From positions 42,598,841-42,662,840 of the forward strand of contig CM051513.1 of assembly GCA_028015205.1 (NCBI GenBank): DNA of 64,000 nt, in the 5' to 3' direction. The DNA is from Mytilisepta virgata. Lineage: Eukaryota; Mollusca; Bivalvia; Mytilida; Mytilidae. Under the pieces are notes generated by a model. That model made no database searches, was not told the DNA's origin, and saw only the letters and a list, made by a program, of their open reading frames with translations. The position numbers and the translations under genes were made by a program. This document shows positions 51,601-57,600 of this stretch, piece after piece (position 1 is the first letter of the stretch; every line of letters starts with the position of its first letter).

Positions 51601-54600
51601 ACACATTTAAAGTTCTCTAATGATCTATATTTACATAAAAATCCACATCCACATAACAAAAGTTCAAGCAGAAGATGTGGATTGTAATGTCAATATATGC
51701 AATTCATCTGGATGTGGATGTGTAGATTTTAATGTCAATATATCAGAGTTATCGAAAAAAAAATTTTCTTGTCAGACATTGGGTCTGACAGGCAGCAAGG
51801 TCTTATCAGCCCCATGAATTTCTTGTCAGACCCACAATTTTTTAAAAATTTTTTCTAGTTGTGTTAACTTGTACTATTCATGCCATGAAATGCTTGGAAA
51901 ATAAAGCATGTTTAACAAACATGTATTTTTCAGCTAGAAATTATACTAGAGGTCCAATTCGGTACAAAATATTTTTGGAAGTAAAGAATGATATTCAGTA
52001 TATTCCCGGTTTTCTTTCCATTTGTTGTTAAAGGCCCTCTCTGTACTCCTTTGGCCCTGTCCTTTTTTTGTTGAACTTCCTTCTCCGCTGATGTTTCTGT
52101 TTTCTTGCATTTAACACTCCGCTTTGCATCAGCGAAGAATTTTATTTTCCAGCCTCCGGTATCCATTCTATCGTAACTGGTAATTAAGCTCCAAAAAATT
52201 ATATGGGGAACCAGTTGCGCAATTGGAAGGGAGACAACTGAAATGTAAACAAATGACGGGTCGGCTTGTTTTGCCGGATACAAGCCCCATTTTTTTTGTC
52301 GGACACCAGGACCAGCAGAATTGACAGTCGAGTTGGACCTACTGGAATCTTGTTGGTAGGGACTGACAGGTCTGACGATTTTTGACAACTCTGATATATG
52401 CAATTTATTTGGATGTGGATGAGTGGATTATAATGTCAATATATGCAATTTATTTGGATGTTGATGTGTGGATTGTAATGTCAATATATACAATTTATGT
52501 GGATGTTGATGTGTGGATTGTTATGTCAATATATACATGTACAATTTATGTGGATGTTGAAGTGTGGATTGTAAATTTCAATACATATGTATGCAAGTTA
52601 TCTGCAATTGCTTTTGAAATCTGAAGTTTTTTCTTTTCACATCATGCATATCATGCATTATTTATTTGTATGGAAGTGGAGGAGAGGGGTCATCCCCTTA
52701 ATCAAAATCATTTTTTTATACTTCTTTAGGTGCTGTTTTTTTGTCATTTGCTTTCCAGATAAAAAATTAGCATACAAAAAAGTTATCTTCTTGCCTCACC
52801 AACTTTTTCAGAAAATGCCCTGAAAAGTTAACCATTGTTTCTAGTACATCCTAACAAAATTTATTTCAACATACCTTCCAGGGTCGATTTCTTTTCCTCT
52901 ACTTGTCCAGAACAGTTATTTGCTGTGATCTGTAATTCCTTTGCTGGGGTCTCAGTTTTTATTTCAATGTTTGTACTAGTTTTTGTGATCATAGGCTCCT
53001 CCACAGATGTAAACTGTGGCTCTGTTTTTAGATATTGACTTTCATTATGAGTCTTGTCTTCTGGCAAAGTTCCAGTCTGAGATGCTGCCAGCTGTTGTGG
53101 CAATATATGATGCAAAGTATTAACGTTTTGTGAAAATGACTGAACTGTTAGGCCTGAAGTCCGAGTTTTGAGTGGCATTTGTGCCACTGTTTGCATTGTG
53201 GTCTGATCTGATAGTAGCATTTTTAACATTGTATGGCCTGAAGTCTGATCTTGGAGTTGCCTTTGTGGCATGATTTGCTCTGAAGTCTGATTTGTCAGTA
53301 GTTTTTGTGGTAAAAGTTGGCTTGAATTCAAGTTTGTTAGTCGCATCTGTGATGCTGTTTGTCCAGAAATCTTATTTGTGAGCAGTATTGGTAAGATTGG
53401 TGGCATTGTTTGCACTGGAGTCTGGTTAGTGAGTGGCATTCTCTGCTGTGACTGTTCTGTATTCTGATGGCTTGGTGAGTTTGGTGGAATTGTTTGCCCT
53501 GGAGACTGGTTAGTGAGTGGCATTACTTGCACCGCTGGTTGTGTAGTCTGATTAATCATTGAGTTTGGTGGCATTGTTTGCACTGGAGTCTGCTTAGTGA
53601 GTGGCATTCTCTGCTGTGACTGTTCTGTATTCTGATGGCTTGGTGAGTTTGGTGGCATTGTTTTCACTGGAGAATGTTTAGTGAGTGGCATTCTATCAAC
53701 TGATTGTCCTGTATTCTGATGGCTTAGTGAGTTTGGTGGCATCATCTGCACTGGGGAATGGTTAGTGAGTGGCATTCTTTGCAGTGACTGTCTTGCAGAA
53801 TGATTGATAATGGAGTTTGGTGGCATTGTTTGCACCGGAGGCTGCCTTGAAGTCTGAATCACCATTCTCTTTGATTTGCTCAATATGTTGGGTTTGGATA
53901 AATAATAAAATGTTTTCTCTGTCCCATTAACAGGTTCTTTTCTTTTTAATTTTGAGCTTTGTAACTTTGGTCCATCTGAAGCAGCAGCCTTTTGCTGTAC
54001 AGGGAGAGACACATAATTTGAACTCCTACACTGAACTGTTGTTTGTTCTTCAGGTTCACTTTGTCTGTAAACAAATTAAGTCAAACTGAACTAGAGAAAA
54101 TAAGACATGGATGCCCTTTCCTTATGAATTAAGAAATACTATCATTCATTTCTGAGATATTTGTCTCATTTAATCTTGTGTTGAAAAATCCAAAAAAGGA
54201 AACATACTTTATGCTTTAATTAAAATAAGCAGTAAATACCAATTTTAATGCCTTTAGTTTGACTCGGTCGGGGGTCTTCTGTACTTGAGGCGACCACAAG
54301 ACCAGCAAGCAGTTCCCAAAGAAATGGAGATATATAACTAAATCTTAACAGGCAGTTTAAAACAGTAAAGATTGCTTTCTAAAAATTAGAGTAAATGGTT
54401 AACTGGAAAGATTATGCAGAATTACTTAATCGCTGGTAATATACCAATTTTGATGCACAAGATGTGCACATTTCCTCAATTTAAGACTCATCAGTTGTGC
54501 TCAATGCCTAAAATGTTGAAAACCAAAACAACAATCCAAAAGGTTAAAGAGCAAATTCAAAATACCAAAATAACCAACAAGGGTAAAGCCAAAACCATCT

Positions 54601-57600
54601 AAGGACAGAGCTATGCACGAGGAAGATACTAATGGTTATATACTTACGCAAGCTGAAGTGTAAATTGTATCTTCCCTGAATCTAACATATGAAACACTGG
54701 CATTATCCTAACCATTACATTACTAGAGGCAGTTTCTGAAAGAAAAAAAAACTTATCTGACTATTTAAAATTCAATTTTGCTATCATATATTTCATTTTT
54801 TTTTTATATTAAAAAGGGAAATTAGTAGACATGCAGTTTTACATACTGAAATTGAAATTATCACATGTCTTCAACAATGGACAATAATGTGAATATTAAT
54901 AAACATGATTCTATATTGCAATAAACATGATTCTCTATTGCAATAGATTATCAGAAGGAAACTGTGAGGCTTAATTATTGTGCCCTTTTCATATAGAAAC
55001 ATCACATAAACTTCTGAATTTGAGGACATTAAAGTGTAAAACTTATTCTGTAAGTCACATAGCGCAACCCATCCCAAGGCAATCAGTAATCTCATGCAGT
55101 AAAATGTGAAGTTTATTACTGCAAGTCACAACAGTAGTTACTGCTTTTTGGTCTTACAATCCAAGAAAATCTGACAAAAACACATGAACACATATGCCAA
55201 TCTCCTTTGGGTCATATCAGTAAAAACAATCTGAAATGTCAGTAATTTCCAACTTTTTTCTGTAATAATTTTTCATAGAATATTATCCAATATAAATCTA
55301 TTGCGCTTTGTCTTTCCACGATAATAACCTGTAATGAAAGATCAAAATCTAAACCAGGAACGGTTTTGGACTGGTAATGAACGGAATGGTAGATTATAAA
55401 CTTTAACACCATAATTTTTACATGAAATTCGTACCATTACTGAAAAATCGTAATGGTTGGCATCTATGCATGAAACTTGAAGATTACACTTCTTGTAGTG
55501 TTATATTCCTAATATTTCAATATTGTTTCTCATTAAATTTGTAATCTTACTTTTCTCTTCAGGCAAAATTGTCTGGCATTTTCCACATCCTTCACTACAC
55601 TTAGCTAAATGTGAACCTGTAAACAGAAAGAAAACAATATGTAACAATCAATCTAAATAAGTGCTGTTTTGAGAGTCATGTTTGGTTTTAATGCATTCAG
55701 TAATTTTCAGGAAGAAGCCTTTTCTATGTACTTTCCGATAGGGTCCTATGCTAAACTAAGTTAGCTGCTGGTGGCCATCTTGGTTGACAGATCAGCACCA
55801 AAGTAACAACACTTGGTAAGCACCCTAAAAGGAACATTCATGTATGTTTAGTTTCAATCCATTCAGTGGTTCTCTAGAAGATTTTTGTATGTATTTCCCA
55901 TAGGGTCCTATGTTAAACTAAGTCCCCTGCTGGTGGCCATCTTCGATGATGGATCGGCATCAAAGTAACAACACTCGGTCAGAATCTCAATTTCACGCAA
56001 GCCCAATACACCTACTTCTCAATTAACTGATCTGAATCATTTGGTGTAGATTAGTTCGATTACTGCATATATGTGCATTAAATTGTAAATAAGTGTGGCA
56101 ACATATTTATTTAATTAATTTAATTTATTTAAGTCCTATGCATTGTGTGATGGCTGCTAGAGGATTCTGTTTCACCCAATTATGTTTTGTAAATAAAAAT
56201 TAAATTGCATGTCAGTGAAGTTCACTTGTCTTGCATCTTGAGATTATTTGACCTTGTGCTGTTTGATTTATTTATTGTTTCTGGGTTAAATATGATAGAT
56301 TTTCATCCCCGCCCGCCCCTCGAAAATCGTGCTGCCCCGATTTTTTTTATTTTCTAAAATTTACGATTTCCAGATTTTGTTCATCTCGGTTACCGGTATC
56401 TGTGTCAATAATTTCGTTTTTTGTTAACTTCCTGTAACAATTCAACATGGTTTTCGTGATTCTTAGAGTAGTAAGTGGTATAAGCCATTTTATAACGTTT
56501 ACATATTAATTACACCTTACAAAATAGTTTCATATGAAATAAAAAATAAAAAATAAAATCCTCCCACCCACCCCATTTTTTTCAAAAAGTTGGATGAAAA
56601 TCTACTAATTAATTTTAGTTGGCCTAACATCTTGATATAGTTTGTTGAGTTAACAGTAATGTTTGTTATTGTAGATCATTATAGGTAATATCTTGTTGGT
56701 ACTGTTAAATCAATTGTTTTGTTCGACATGTTTGTTTTCTATTATTAATAATAATTTTGGTTTATTTGAATTGAAATTTACCATATTTCAGATTTCCCAA
56801 ATCCTCATCAGCCATCCCGGAGATAAAAACCATTGTGGTTTAATATTAAAATTACACGCAAGGACAATACACCAATTTCTCAATTAACTGATCTGAATCT
56901 GCCCATAGGCATATGGTTCTATGTTAAACTAAGCCCCCTGCTGATGGCCATCTTTTATGATGGATCGGCAACAAAGTAAGAACACTTGGTCAGCACCCCA
57001 TAAGGAACATTCATGCCATGTCTGGTTTCAATCCATTCAGCAGTTCTCTAGAAGAAGATTTTTGTATGTATTTCCCTTCGGGTCCTATGTTAAACTAAGG
57101 GTCCACTGGCACCCATGTTGGATGACTGATCGGCACCAACGTAACAACACTTGGTCAGCACCTTGTAAGGAACATTTGTGTCGTGTTTCATTTCAATCGA
57201 TTCAGCAGTTCTCTAGTTCAAAATGTATATGTGAACGGACGGAAGGACGACGGATGCAAAGTGATGGCAATAGCTCACATGACTCTTCGGTGAAATCCAG
57301 GTGAGCTCTGATAGGCTCCAGGAAGTACCTTGCATTTGTCATATAAACTTACTCATTTTCAATGTGCTATCTGTTGTAAATCTATTACAAGCACAGAATA
57401 ATCTATCAGGAAGTGTAGAAGTATCCGAGAAGAAAACTCTTTTGTGTCTTTTCAAACTGGTTGAAGGTGTTATCAATGTGAAGTTGTGTTTATCCTTATA
57501 ATGTCCTGTCAATGAAAATTTGCATACACTGGCAAATCTACAGATGTGACAAGTGTACAACCTGAAAATAAGACAAATGTTAGCTTAAAATTTGCATGAA

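Larger units (their letters stand above)
48723..52677. repeat. Tandem segmental duplication, copy 3 (3955 bp)
   Basis: Duplicate of 44768-48722 at an offset of exactly 3955 bp. The junction at 48721-48726 joins '...tatggaagt' to 'cctgctctttgg', so a 168-bp extra piece of the unit edge remains (48723-48890). It carries exons G3 and H3, the intronic repeat block, the minisatellite and the TIR element. Confidence 0.95.

Noticed and set aside
51930..52403. 157-codon ORF as a host gene
   Set aside because: It starts across the terminus of the TIR element and is truncated by a stop in copy 2, so it belongs to the element or is chance.
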